Origin: Elysia chlorotica
Lineage: Eukaryota; Mollusca; Gastropoda; Plakobranchidae
Assembly: GCA_003991915.1 (NCBI GenBank)
Contig: RQTK01001085.1
Coordinates: forward strand, 82,390-146,389
Reading direction: 5' to 3'
DNA: 64,000 bases
A program made the translations under genes and the position numbers. Positions 52,601 through 64,000 of the stretch are shown piece by piece (within the stretch, counting starts at the first letter, position 1; each line of letters starts with the position of its first letter). Under the pieces are notes generated by a model, which was given only the letters and a program-made list of their open reading frames with translations, was not told the origin of the DNA and searched no databases.

Positions 52601-53044
52601 GATTAGTTGATCAAGGCGCCCACGAATGGAGGTGAAGGTTATCCGAGGTCCACTGTGTAGACACATCTTTTGTACAAAGCATTTAAAAAAACAAAACAAA
52701 ACAAATTCAGATGTTCGATTTCTTCTCAATGACTTTAGATACATTGTATGGCCAAGAATGTTGCTTTGTCCCTTGGAATATTTTAAAAGAAAGTGATAGG
52801 CCTGTGTCAATTTTGTGTTGTTTTTTTTTCCTTCAATATAATATTGCATTTTGACTTGAAAAAAGAAATCACAAACTATAAAGTCAACTATTGTCACATA
52901 TTAAATGTTTTGAGTTATGCTAATATTTCTATGAGGGAGGAAATTAATTATTGGATTAATTTTTATTTTTTCAGGGTGCTTCCAGCATTAGACTCAGATG
53001 AAGAAATAATGAACACGAAATTTGAGACTTCAAAAATGGAGTGA
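36300..53044 (+). CDS. TMEM87A: TMEM87A/B-like Golgi GOLD-domain seven-transmembrane protein, 19 coding exons
   Basis: GOST-family membrane protein; human TMEM87A/B are Golgi proteins linked to retrograde transport and mechanosensitive currents. Exons: 36300-36413, 38773-38833, 39125-39216, 40161-40286, 40978-41019, 41421-41609, 42113-42209, 42562-42623, 44718-44838, 45275-45437, 46220-46313, 47218-47295, 47917-48025, 48564-48622, 48962-49065, 50483-50556, 51606-51679, 52119-52171 and 52975-53044. They sum to 1782 nt (593 residues; human TMEM87A 555) and every phase agrees. A signal peptide ([14 protein letters not shown]) is followed by a luminal GOLD-like domain to about residue 255, then seven helices from [16 protein letters not shown], including [25 protein letters not shown] and [18 protein letters not shown]. 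The tail has [14 protein letters not shown] and ends KFETSKME, as in human. The luminal linker in exon 6 contains RKRR. Twelve of thirteen inspected short introns are GT-AG; intron 12 is AT-AC. The A/B paralogue choice is uncertain. Confidence 0.95.
36590..38600 (-). mobile_element. CR1/Jockey-like LINE fragment (reverse transcriptase and 3' end)
   Basis: Antisense within TMEM87 intron 1. In reading order from 38567: a basic linker ([18 protein letters not shown]), then RT fingers around 37985-37650 ([38 protein letters not shown]), a [12 protein letters not shown]-like stretch near 37500, [20 protein letters not shown] near 37200, and the C-terminal [20 protein letters not shown] near 37000 and [19 protein letters not shown] near 36730. 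These are typical of CR1/Jockey-group RTs. The frame is broken several times and the YADD centre was not found intact, so the copy is inactive. The 5' endonuclease part is missing. Confidence 0.8.
43157..43435 (+). CDS. THAP-type zinc-finger fragment in TMEM87 intron 8
   Basis: An open frame of 92 residues whose second half contains [20 protein letters not shown] and then [10 protein letters not shown]. This is the first half of a C2CH THAP domain: the CxxxC pair, the SFFRFP core and a following ERR. The later Cys-x2-His pair and the AVPTIF box are absent before the stop, so the domain is incomplete here. It sits on the same strand as TMEM87, between the exons at 42562-42623 and 44718-44838. 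It could be an exon of a nested THAP gene, an alternative exon, or a remnant of a P-element-like DNA transposon. No inverted repeats were recognised around it. Confidence 0.5.
   Translation: MKLHGKYNMRFQLILLFTCCSGVSFFNFKMSNEVKVVEKETGQSEHCAAISCTKSRQHDPALSFFRFPLKHERRLLRNGGSQCKSLWSVLAR
43436..43580. repeat. TCTAGATC-rich tract
   Basis: Repeated TCTAGATCTAGAT motifs immediately after the THAP-like frame, like those in the LCLAT1/TMEM87 intergenic region. Confidence 0.7.
43640..43810 (-). mobile_element. SINE body in TMEM87 intron 8, minus orientation
   Basis: Plus strand has TTGAGTTCGTTTACGTCCAA, TGTGGACGGGCCCCAAGATT, TATGTGCTGCGG, GACTACTGTCTCAGCGGGTC and ACATTAAATTGACACTGAGG. The head is not clear. 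Confidence 0.7.
46385..46650. repeat. CT dinucleotide arrays in TMEM87 intron 11
   Basis: Two blocks, 46385-46424 and about 46556-46647. A smaller CT run lies at 43937-43966. Confidence 0.9.
47296..47916 (+). other. Putative U12-type AT-AC intron (TMEM87 intron 12)
   Basis: The exon ends TGTTGGTGG and the intron starts ATATCCTTT, the minor-spliceosome 5' splice consensus. Near the 3' end TTCCTTAACT at about 47899-47908 matches the U12 branch-point consensus, and the intron ends TTATAC about ten bases later. This junction gives WW followed by [17 protein letters not shown], which matches human TMEM87A WWIFISLTQTMKLLKLRRN residue for residue in length. The GT-AG alternative using the AG before ACTTTGAGG would lose about ten conserved residues. 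Confidence 0.88.
49243..49420 (+). mobile_element. Possible Tigger-like terminal fragment, TMEM87 intron 15
   Basis: TACAGTCGAACATGCCTTGC resembles the outer end of pogo/Tigger elements (TACAGTCGAACCTCG type), followed by repeated GACCAC-type motifs. No matching right end was found. Confidence 0.35.
49519..49700. mobile_element. Foldback (MITE-like) element, TMEM87 intron 15
   Basis: Left arm from TTAGGCCAGATCCAGACTG through GGTGGGGCTGTGG and TATGAAACCC; right arm is the imperfect complement, ending CAGTCTGGTTCTGGTCTAA. Arms of about 70-85 bp surround a short centre. TTA and TAA at the outer edges could be TWA-type target sites of a PIF/Harbinger-like element, but they are not identical. Confidence 0.5.
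50235..50418. repeat. 112-bp tandem duplication in TMEM87 intron 15
   Basis: AAACTGGGGTTCTC starts at 50236 and again at 50348; both are followed by CAAATCTATAAATGCCCAAA and GGTAATGAAACC. The second copy lacks a few bases. Confidence 0.85.
51130..51385 (-). mobile_element. Candidate second tRNA-derived SINE family, TMEM87 intron 16
   Basis: On the minus strand it starts GGGCTTTGTCATGGTAGAGA (A-box-like) and has GAGGTCCCAGGTTCTGTCCC (B-box-like) about 35 nt later, followed by an unrelated body ending near CTAGGCGAGAGCTTAC. The body differs from the abundant SINE. Only one clear copy is visible, so the family claim is tentative. Confidence 0.4.
52346..52655. mobile_element. Pogo/Tigger-like MITE in TMEM87 intron 18
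   Basis: The ends are inverted: CAGTGGACCTCG at 52346-52357 and CGAGGTCCACTG at 52644-52655. The left end follows TA, as expected for Tc1/mariner-group target sites; the right flank is TGTA, so one target copy has probably changed. The 310-bp interior has no transposase. The AT-rich repetition of TCAACAT and GTAACGAA motifs is typical of small non-autonomous Tigger relatives. Confidence 0.7.
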
Positions 53045-53155
53045 GGAGTAGTTCTTATTAAAATTATTAAAAATATGACGTTGCATACTCTCTTCTTAAC
53101 ATATATACATGTGCTTTTAACCCGAAACATATTGTGGAAGGGTTAAAAAAAAGAA

Positions 53156-53161
53156 AATAAA
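53156..53161 (+). terminator. Candidate proximal poly(A) signal of TMEM87
   Basis: AATAAA 112 nt after the TMEM87 stop. Another AATAAA lies at 53592-53597. Which is used, and whether the 3' UTR runs further, cannot be told here. Confidence 0.4.
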
Positions 53162-56100
53162 GACCCATAGAATTTTTAGAAATTTGAAATTGAGTACATT
53201 CTATGGGAATTTTCTTAAGAATTTTGTGTTTTCTTCTTTTAAAATAGTGTGTATTCCTCTAAATTCTATCCATTTTGACTATTTATAAATAAGGGCCCCA
53301 CACAGACCCATACTGACACGGTTACAAAACATGACGTTCGATGTGTATGGTTAAGCTTTCCATTGTTTGGGTCTGATTCCCATACAATGGGTTCTGTATT
53401 ATTTGAGATACCTTTTAATTATTTGTATATATATATTTTGCATTGGGGAAATATGTTTCAAGGTACTCTTGTGATTCGATGTTTTGAGTGTCTACACTCA
53501 AATTGATGCTTTCTTCCAAACAAAACATGGTTGCTTTATATTCTCTTATCTCACATAAGAAACACTTTACTTGCTGTTTCGAGCGCTTCACAATAAATTG
53601 AAATGTAAATCAGTTGTGGGAGTATAATGGCCTTATACATAGGAATAATGGGTTTACTACTGGAAAATACTACTAATACTATTTCCTTTTTATATTAATG
53701 TATACATGCTTTGTAGACTAAAAACATAGTGCAAAATCCTTTGTGCTACCACACTATGCCATGTCTGATCTGTAAAATTACTACTCAACAGAGTGGTAAA
53801 ATTTTGTGTCCTGGATTCAACCATTAAAAAAGCAATGTAATAAATATTCGATTGGTAATTTATATTACAAAGACAAATTTGTTAAAATTGTGTGCGTGCG
53901 TGCATGCGTGTGTTTTAGAAAAAGTATGGCAACTTTCTTATATAGCTTTGTCAAATCTTGTATTCTTGTGAAGCGTATAATGCTACTTCTACTTCCAGTG
54001 TGATAATGACTACGTCAATCTGAACGATCCAGTTTAGCATGAATGTAAAACTAAAAATACCATATTAAAAACAAACAATATTATTTAAATTTTTTTGGTT
54101 AGAATAAAAGGTAAACTACCACCAGTTCGCACATGATTTAAGTGAGTCAAGAAGGACGAAAGTTTTTGTATGTATGTATGGTGATTAAAATAGTTTTTAC
54201 TTTTAACACCGTAGGGAAATAGATAGTGGGTCCTCGAATCATTATGGTGGCTTAAATGTCTTTTCGTATTACAAATTACATGTATAAATGTGTTGAGGAA
54301 AAGTTGCAACGAAAAAGTTTGACTGATTGAATAATGGAACAATTTTTTGTATGAATAAATTTAAAAAAAAGAAGAAAAAAACCCCTATATAATATTAGAC
54401 AGATTTCCTTTGTAGTCATAAAATTAGCTCTGGGGGACCGTTTTTGTCCAATTCTACGATTCATTACTTTCTCTGAAGATGTTGCAATCTCCTTCATCAA
54501 CAGAAGTGACTAAACCAAACTTATTCTACAAAACATAATTTTAAATTAGAGAGATTATTAAAAAAAGTAACCATTACATAATGCAAATAGAAGTTATGAG
54601 CTAACACTTTCCCAAAAGTATGAAATGCTACTTAGTTAACTTTATGTTACTCTTTTAGTTTACTGTCTTTCATTTTCAAACCCTTGGTTGCATCTTGATT
54701 CAAATATACTTTGATCAATATGTTTGTATTATTATAAATAATACTATTATTGTTTAATTTCAATATAATTTGTTGTCTTGAAATTTTGTCCCCTCCCCCA
54801 CCTCCTTTGAAAAAAGTTTCACCGTTGACATGCTTCTTTTGTTTATTGAATTCAATAATGTCTTTATATAGTTATGGTGCATTTTGTTTTTCTGTATTTA
54901 TTTTTACATTTGCTCTGATATTTGAGGTTTTAAAATTTATTTGCTGTACAGAATTAGGAGAGAGATAGTAGTTTTCTCTGCCTGTCTGCCTCTTACAAAT
55001 TTGTGTTTGTTGAATGAAGGGAAAAAGTATATAATTATATATATACAGAAATTGGGGAAATAAGTGTTGGATTGTCAGAATATTTAAATGCAGCCATATT
55101 ACTCTTCCATGAAAACAGCCAGCAGACAATTTCTTCCTATTGTGCGCTCTTTTTCTCATTTCTCTAGCTCACAATCGTAAAAATTGTGTACGTTACCATA
55201 AAGAACAATATAGATTCTATGTACCGTTATTTTATTAAATGTTTTAATCAATACTTTTTCCATTTATAGTTTTACAAGTAAATTATTTAAGGCAATATAA
55301 TTTTGGCCATACTTGTTTAAGGTTTCCTCGTAAATAAATCAATATTTTTGAATAGAATTTGAAATAACAGAACTGATACTTTTCAGTGGTTCAATCAGGT
55401 TGAAAGGCTATTGCATAGGGCCGACTGCGTACATTAATATTTCAGAGATGTTTGTTGTTTCAGTCTGATCGAATATGCTTAAGAATGAGTAGTCTCTACA
55501 TTTTATTGTGATTGCTTACTTTCTAATACTTTTGACTTTAGTGGAGCTCTTGGCTGTAGCCCAGCATCTGTTTCCATAGTAAACTTGCTATCATCGAGGG
55601 GTAAATTGCTTTAAAGATGGTTCCTTTCAATATATCCCTTCTGCAAAAACATAATTTTCTTTGTTTTTGCGAATTCTTTTTACACATGCATACCCTGTAC
55701 CAATTTTTTAATTTATCCAATCTAAAAACACATTTACATCTTCTCTCTCTTTATTATCTGCAGAAAACATTTGTTGTCATTATATCTAAAGCCTGTTTAT
55801 TAATTCCTTAGTTTTATATATTCAGTTGTCATGCAAATGCTTATTTTATTCACTGTAAATAATTTAGTTCTAGCTCTAAAATAATAAATAAATGTAAACT
55901 CGGTAAGCTTGCTACATGTACCGGTAATGTAAATTATTTTCTCCATGGCAAATTTTAGTGGCATAACAGGCACAGTCTGAAATAAATTGCAGTAAGACAG
56001 GGTGCAGATTATAAAGTTGTTAAAAATACACAAAGCAGATCACTCAAGTCTTGCCACAGTTAAGGCAATACAATTCCTGCATTTATTTTAAGGCAAAAGA

Positions 56101-58775
56101 AATTGCACCAGCAGGTTTATCATCTTGTCCATGGGACTCCTGTGGTCCTACTGGGTGCTTGCTGCACTGCCCTTCAGGAATGGGGGTTGTGAGCATGAAG
56201 TTTACCAAGCACCACTTCTTCTTTTACACTCTCAAATTGCGTATCAACGCCCTCAGTTAGTTTATTCTGGTAGATACCATAGCTTAGAACAAATTTTAGG
56301 ATTTCTGTTGTGAAAACAATTGTTTCATCCATCTATCAGTGGCAGGTATTTTCATTTTTCGCCTGTAAAAATTTGGACCCTAAAATTTGATAAAATACCC
56401 TAGTTTGGTTCTACCCCTTTGTTGATTAAATTCTAGTCTCGCCAGAGGCCTTTTTGACTGACAAACCGTTCCATCTGTTCCAGTAAGGTCTCCTGAGTAG
56501 TTACACTGTGATTTTTGTCTTACACACATCATAGAGCAAGAGAAAGGAAAACGATCAAAGAGTAAGAGCTATGGCAGGAAAAATTGATCTGCGTGTCCTT
56601 ACTGAAGGTTTTAAGTTTGGACCGGAATTCAAATAAGTTAACTCTTTTCAGTTGCCAAGACTATTCATGTAGTTTAATACATAATCAATATTGTTTCGTG
56701 ACAATTTTTTTACATGTACCGTATAGTTAAAAGGGGCTGGTATATAAGATTCAAATTGTTCAAAAGTTTAAAGATACTTTATTTTCACTTCAAAATCAAA
56801 CTTAATTTTTGGGAGAAAACATCAAGCTATTTATTTTTGTTTTGTGTGCCCTTTTTGTTATTTCTTTTTAGGAGGAAGACGCAATCACAAACCTAGATAG
56901 CCTGTCTGCCAAAGTGCTTGTCTTTGTACATGTGTAATGTAATTACAACTTTATTCCTTTTGCTACATGATCAGTTGGTTTTCATAAACACATCTTTTTC
57001 TGCCCTGAAATGAAGTAGGGCTACATAAGATAAAACAATGCACCCAGGTATTTCGTTCATGTTGTTTCCTAATCCTTTTTTGTTCAATCATGAAATGCTG
57101 ACAATATTAATGCTCATTATTCATGTATTACTTTGCTGCCTCTCAATCAGAAATGAAATTTTGAGTATTTTGTTCTGGAAATAAACTCATGAAACTCCTT
57201 GTTAACCATTTGTCTGTTGTTGTTGCTTCAGTGACGCTATAAGCATTCTGTTTTTTCTATTTGTATAACATATTCCAACATGTTTACTTTACATTTAGTG
57301 CCATTTCAGACTGTAAACTTACAAGTAAAATGTTTTTGTTTTAAGTTCAACTTAGCTCAACCTATGAATTTAACTTAAAGAAAATATGTCAATAGAAATC
57401 ACATTTGATTGAAGACTTTAATAAAATTAATCCTTTTCATAAACAAAAGGCCCATTTTTTTTAGAGGTCAAACAATTATTTGCTAATCAAAATCAATTTA
57501 AGTACTGTAAAAAGTAATTGGTTACATCTTTGTAAACTGAATGACATGTACATCATGAATAAGAAAAGTAAAAACTATCTGTGTCGATTTTGTTTATCTA
57601 AGTTTTCTTGACAAGCGTTTGGATTTTAAAGTAAAAGCTAGGATTTGTCAGGGGTTTTAATTTTTTACAACTGAAGAAGGAATACCATACAATTCTTATA
57701 TCACTTTAAAAAAACCAATACACCTTAAAATGAATCACAAACTATTTGACAGAGCGTTGGGAGAGCCAATAGTCCAAGTCCTCATTGTACGAGGCAAACA
57801 TCATTTATGAGGTAGGGCTTTATTACTTTATTTTCGTCTTGATTCAAGACCCTGAGCTACCTATTCTGTGCTGATTTGACACAGGGGGCTAAAAAAAAAG
57901 TTATCCAAGATGAGGGTCGAAGTCAGTGCCTTCACAAAAGTGGCCCAAATCCATAACTTTTGCGCCAACGGCATGTCCAATAATTAATCACTGTATATGC
58001 AATACATGTAAAGAAATTTCATATTATCCACCTTTTACATTAACCAGTGTAAATATATGTGAAAAAAGATCAAAATGTTCCATAAACATAGTTTTTTTTA
58101 ATTAAAAAAAAAAAGTAAAAGAAAAAACTGATTAAACTCTTGAGTTTCAATTCAACTAAAGGAATGCAGTGTTCCCTCCTACAGGCTTGCACCTTTGAGT
58201 CGAGGAAAACAGTTTGTGATTGATATACAAAGTATAATATATGTTCTAATGTTTGCGTAAAGACTCTTGAGTTTGTTTGACTGAGTGTTTTTTTGCCCCT
58301 ACCTTTTTCTTTTGTGAACATGTATATGTTACAAGTTTATACCATAATTATGTTTTACAAATTAAAAAAAGTGTACCTGGTACATGTAACATTTTGAGCC
58401 CATTTTATCAACTGTACATGAGTATCTAAAACAAACACCATGAAGAATATTATATTAATAACAACAAAAAAGAAGCAAGCCCCTTTGTAGAAGTCTAACC
58501 TTTTTGATATTACTCACTACCTACTAGAAATAAAATGTCACCCTTGACTTTATCATACAGTTTATGATAGGTACTGTAGTCATACTTGACTTCTTTTAAA
58601 ATGCAAGTATCACCAATAACAAAAAATATTCATCAAACCTGCTCTCTTAAATGTTTACTAGAAATAGATGCACTTAAAGTTATACTCCAGAAATTCTGCC
58701 ACACTTAAAGCTGATAAATTTTTCAAACAGCTATTCATTTTTTTCTCTCTGTTTTAGCTTAAGTTTAAGATTCAT
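53162..58775. other. Convergent 3' flanks of TMEM87 and TRMT61A
   Basis: AT-rich, no recognisable coding region. Several AATAAA sites occur, so part may be long TMEM87 3' UTR. Short open frames here lack similarity to any family I know. Confidence 0.55.
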
Positions 58776-58781
58776 TTTATT
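58776..58781 (-). terminator. Poly(A) signal of TRMT61A
   Basis: AATAAA on the minus strand, about 55 nt beyond the TRMT61A stop codon, implying a very short 3' UTR. The position fits; usage is inferred. Confidence 0.55.
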
Positions 58782-58835
58782 GGGCAGTATCTATTGACTT
58801 TTGTATGAAACAACGTTATTCATGATAAAGTTACA

Positions 58836-61338
<2,503 letters not shown>

Positions 61339-62559
61339 GACGAGTTTTGTACTGAAAACTAGCCAAAATCTTATAGAGCTAGAAATCGATTCTAGAACTG
61401 ATCAAGGTAAGAAAAGATTAGAATGCGTCTGCCTGCGTCTAGATATATTTCTATTCCTCTTAAATTAAAAAAAAACATACGACGTACGTCATGTGCGTTA
61501 AACATAAGGTATTATTTAATTTTGATGAGCATCCAGATCTAGATATATCTAGATAAGACCTGGCTTGTGAAAGCCTCGACGGCTTTTCAATCGAAGTGAG
61601 TGTGTGAATGATTGTAACTGCAGCAGCAGCTTCCTACTTTCACTTTCGAGTCCCCTTTTCAAAAAGTGATAAGAGTAATTTCCCGTGGATAGCCGTATAA
61701 GCAGTTAAACACTGAAGACTGAAGAGTCACTTCACTCGGTGTCTTGCACTGTAGTGTTTAGAGCCACACAACTGTGATAATTATATTGCATTGTGCAGTT
61801 TTGTACATGTACTTTATTTAACCGGCGTTACAAGCGTCATTAGCTAATTATTCCACTCTCTATCGCTCATCTTTCCACCTGCCCAGACTGGCTACTTGTC
61901 TCTGCTATTAAATTTTGTCACCGAGACAAATGTATTTTAATCTGCGCGCTCTCTCTCCCTCCTCTGCATACCATCTCACCCAAACTGTCCCTACCCTTAA
62001 GACTTCTTCCCTGAAACCCACTTGTCTGTTCCGTGCAGTGCCGCACTCTGTCACAGCATTTCGGAGTCTGTCAAATTTATCTCCAAGGTATCCTACCTCT
62101 ACCTTCTGACTCTTTTTCTCTCTGTAACTCTCTCCCTCTTAACATAATTATTTGCACGGTTCTCTTCATGGTTGGCATCCTCTTAGTTTAATGAATTGTT
62201 TTGTATTACTTAGCCACCCCGCGTACCCACTTATCTCTTCCTCCATTGTTTCTACGTTTTAAAGTAATGCCACTAGTATACAGTGGCGTTTCTGTCTTAG
62301 CAATCCTTTGTAATCTGCACTCAAATATTCATGCTTGATATTGAAAAAAAAAACCGACTCAGAATGCAATACACGTGGTACATTTCTTTCATTCTTTTTT
62401 TTTTATTTCTTTGGTCTTGTTTTGGTACTGGTTCATGACTGTAATTATGTATAAAAACATCAGAGAACTCACCAACTACAAGATCAAAACTAAACCAACA
62501 ATCGGAGGATGCATTTTGAGTTGAGAATATTATATTTACTCGATACAAAGGAAAGAAAG
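61339..62559. other. 5' flank of TRMT61A, no gene seen
   Basis: Contains a few TCTAGATAT motifs near 61535 and a CT-rich stretch near 61850-62130. The TRMT61A promoter should lie at its left edge; no clear core element stands out. Confidence 0.5.
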
Positions 62560-64000
62560 GAAAGGTGGAAGGAATACACGACTGAACTAAAAACCCGGCA
62601 CCACCTAATCTGGAGGGGCCAACGATCTTAAAGAATGAGTTGGAAGAAGAAAAAAGATTAGCATAAAACAATACAGCACCGGGACCGGACGACCTTACAG
62701 CTCAGATAAACAAATCCCTCAACGTTTACAGCACAGGGACGCTACATGTATTACTTTGGAAATCATACAATGAAATTTATGACAGCGGCCACATGCCCGA
62801 TGATTTCCGGAACTAGGTCTTTGTCACAATTCCCCCAAAAAATCAAAGGCCAACAAATTCTCAGAACACAGGACAATATGTTTAATAAATTTCTCATCAC
62901 TTGCCATCTTCCTCGCTATCGTACTTGGAAGAATAAAGATAAAGCCAAACAAAAAAAAACAAAAACGGAATTGAGCAATTTAGATTCCAAGCCAACAAAG
63001 GAACATGAGACGCAATTTTCTGTTGCAATAGTTCAGTCCAGAAACAAATGAGAGTGAAAAAAGAGCTAAACACAGTCATTTTTCATAGACTATGCCAAAG
63101 CTTTCGATCGGATGAAACATGCTGAAACGACAGAAGCCGTAGAAAGGACTGGACTGGACGGAAAAGATATCAGTTGCCATAAAAGTCGATGAAGGACTAT
63201 CTGAACCAGCACAAATACGTAGGAGTAAGGCAAGGATGTGTGGTACATGTATCTCTCTATCCCCTGTAACTGGTTGGGTCGGTGTCAGTATAATGACTGG
63301 CTGAGACAGGAGTCATGGTATCCCCGCCCTGTCTCATGCGTGGCAGCACATAAAATCGTCAGACGTAAGTCTTGAGGTCAGTCGCCAACATATTTATTAT
63401 AATTTTATACAGAATACATATTCTGTATATCAAATCACAAAAAAGGAGTTAATATCAATGGGACAAAAAAAAAAAGCAAATTAGTAAATAAAATACGTCA
63501 ACGAGACCACCCCCAATTTTTTTAAATGTTGTAAATAGTAATAATAAACAAAAGGGGCTCTACGTGAACGTGAGTAAAGCCAAAACATTGCTCGTTAGTT
63601 AACAGAAAAATGAGCAAGTGAGAATCATAGTAGACGGAAAATAACTTGAACAAGTTCTGCGTTTCAAATACCTCACACAAACAAAATCCAGTGATGGCAA
63701 AACCTTCTTAACTTATAGAGATCAGAACAGTACACCTACAAGCAAAACCAAAGTTTATGAAACTAAAGGTTGTATTTATGACAAGAGAAATTTTAATATA
63801 CCTAAAACAAAGAGCAATAAACATCCATGTTTTCCTCACTACTATACGGAGACGCAACATGGACTCTCTACAAAGAATCAGTAAAAAAAAACAAACTAGA
63901 AGCTTTGTAGATGGTACGATGATCTAAAATAATGGACAGGGGTCCAGTTCCATGTGAACTACAGAGTGGTGCAGGCTCATTTGACATGGAAGCATATGGC
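62560..64000 (+). mobile_element. Decayed LINE reverse-transcriptase region, interrupted by a SINE fragment, running off the window
   Basis: Recognisable pieces in order: NNTAPGPDDLTAQINKSL and SYNEIYDSGHMPDDFRN (62670-62815), LGRIKIK near 62925, FFIDYAKAFDRMKHAETTEA near 63080-63140 (motif A), KYVGVRQGC near 63210-63240, then a SINE body at 63255-63390, then KKGVNINGT near 63440, NVSKAKTLLVS near 63570 and a FKYL-type box near 63665. Several frames and stops separate the pieces, so it is an old inactive copy. Confidence 0.75.
63255..63390 (+). mobile_element. SINE body inserted in the 62.5-64 kb LINE
   Basis: CCCCTGTAACTGGTTGGGTC, GGTGTCAGTATAATG, CGTGGCAGCACATAAAAT and GTCAGACGTAAGTCTTGAGG. 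It lies between LINE RT segments, so it was inserted later than the LINE. Confidence 0.75.

Overview
The window is nuclear DNA of an animal, most likely a mollusc and probably a heterobranch gastropod. This rests on short exons in long AT-rich introns, GT-AG splice sites, protein similarity to animal TMEM87, LCLAT1, TRMT61A and SULT families, dense trinucleotide arrays, TCTAGATC-rich tracts and a tRNA-derived SINE seen about fourteen times. The species assignment is inference. One ambiguous base (12514) shows it is a draft assembly.

Four protein-coding genes can be built exon by exon. (1) A cytosolic sulfotransferase lies on the minus strand from 15147 down to 9957; six coding exons total 894 nt and its last exon is present twice. 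(2) An LCLAT1-like lysocardiolipin/lysophospholipid acyltransferase lies on the minus strand from 35013 to 30913, five coding exons, 1119 nt. (3) A TMEM87-type Golgi GOLD/seven-helix protein lies on the plus strand from 36300 to 53044, 19 coding exons, 1782 nt; one intron looks like a minor-spliceosome AT-AC intron. (4) TRMT61A, the catalytic subunit of the tRNA m1A58 methyltransferase, lies on the minus strand from 61338 to 58836 in three exons, with an apparent one-base loss in exon 1.

Layout. 1-9.5 kb: gene-free, microsatellites, a 2.3-kb CT-rich satellite and SINEs. 9.5-15.2 kb: sulfotransferase. 15.2-16.3 kb: a 47/42-bp minisatellite touching its first coding exon. 16.3-30.9 kb: gene-poor, with SINEs, TAG arrays, a striking inverted tandem array (18.9-19.4 kb) and a LINE 3' part (23.6-24.5 kb). 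30.9-53 kb: the divergent LCLAT1/TMEM87 pair; TMEM87 introns hold an antisense CR1/Jockey-like LINE, a THAP-like zinc-finger exon, a foldback element, a pogo/Tigger-like MITE and a second SINE. 53-58.8 kb: convergent 3' flanks. 58.8-61.3 kb: TRMT61A. 62.5-64 kb: a decayed LINE interrupted by a SINE fragment.

The genes are housekeeping or metabolic and do not form a pathway; only LCLAT1 and TMEM87 share a likely bidirectional promoter region. I saw no clearly new molecular system, no CRISPR array, no rRNA, no free-standing tRNA gene and no retrovirus-like element. The best leads are the duplicated terminal exon, the AT-AC intron, the inverted tandem array, the splice-site-like minisatellite and the orphan THAP exon.
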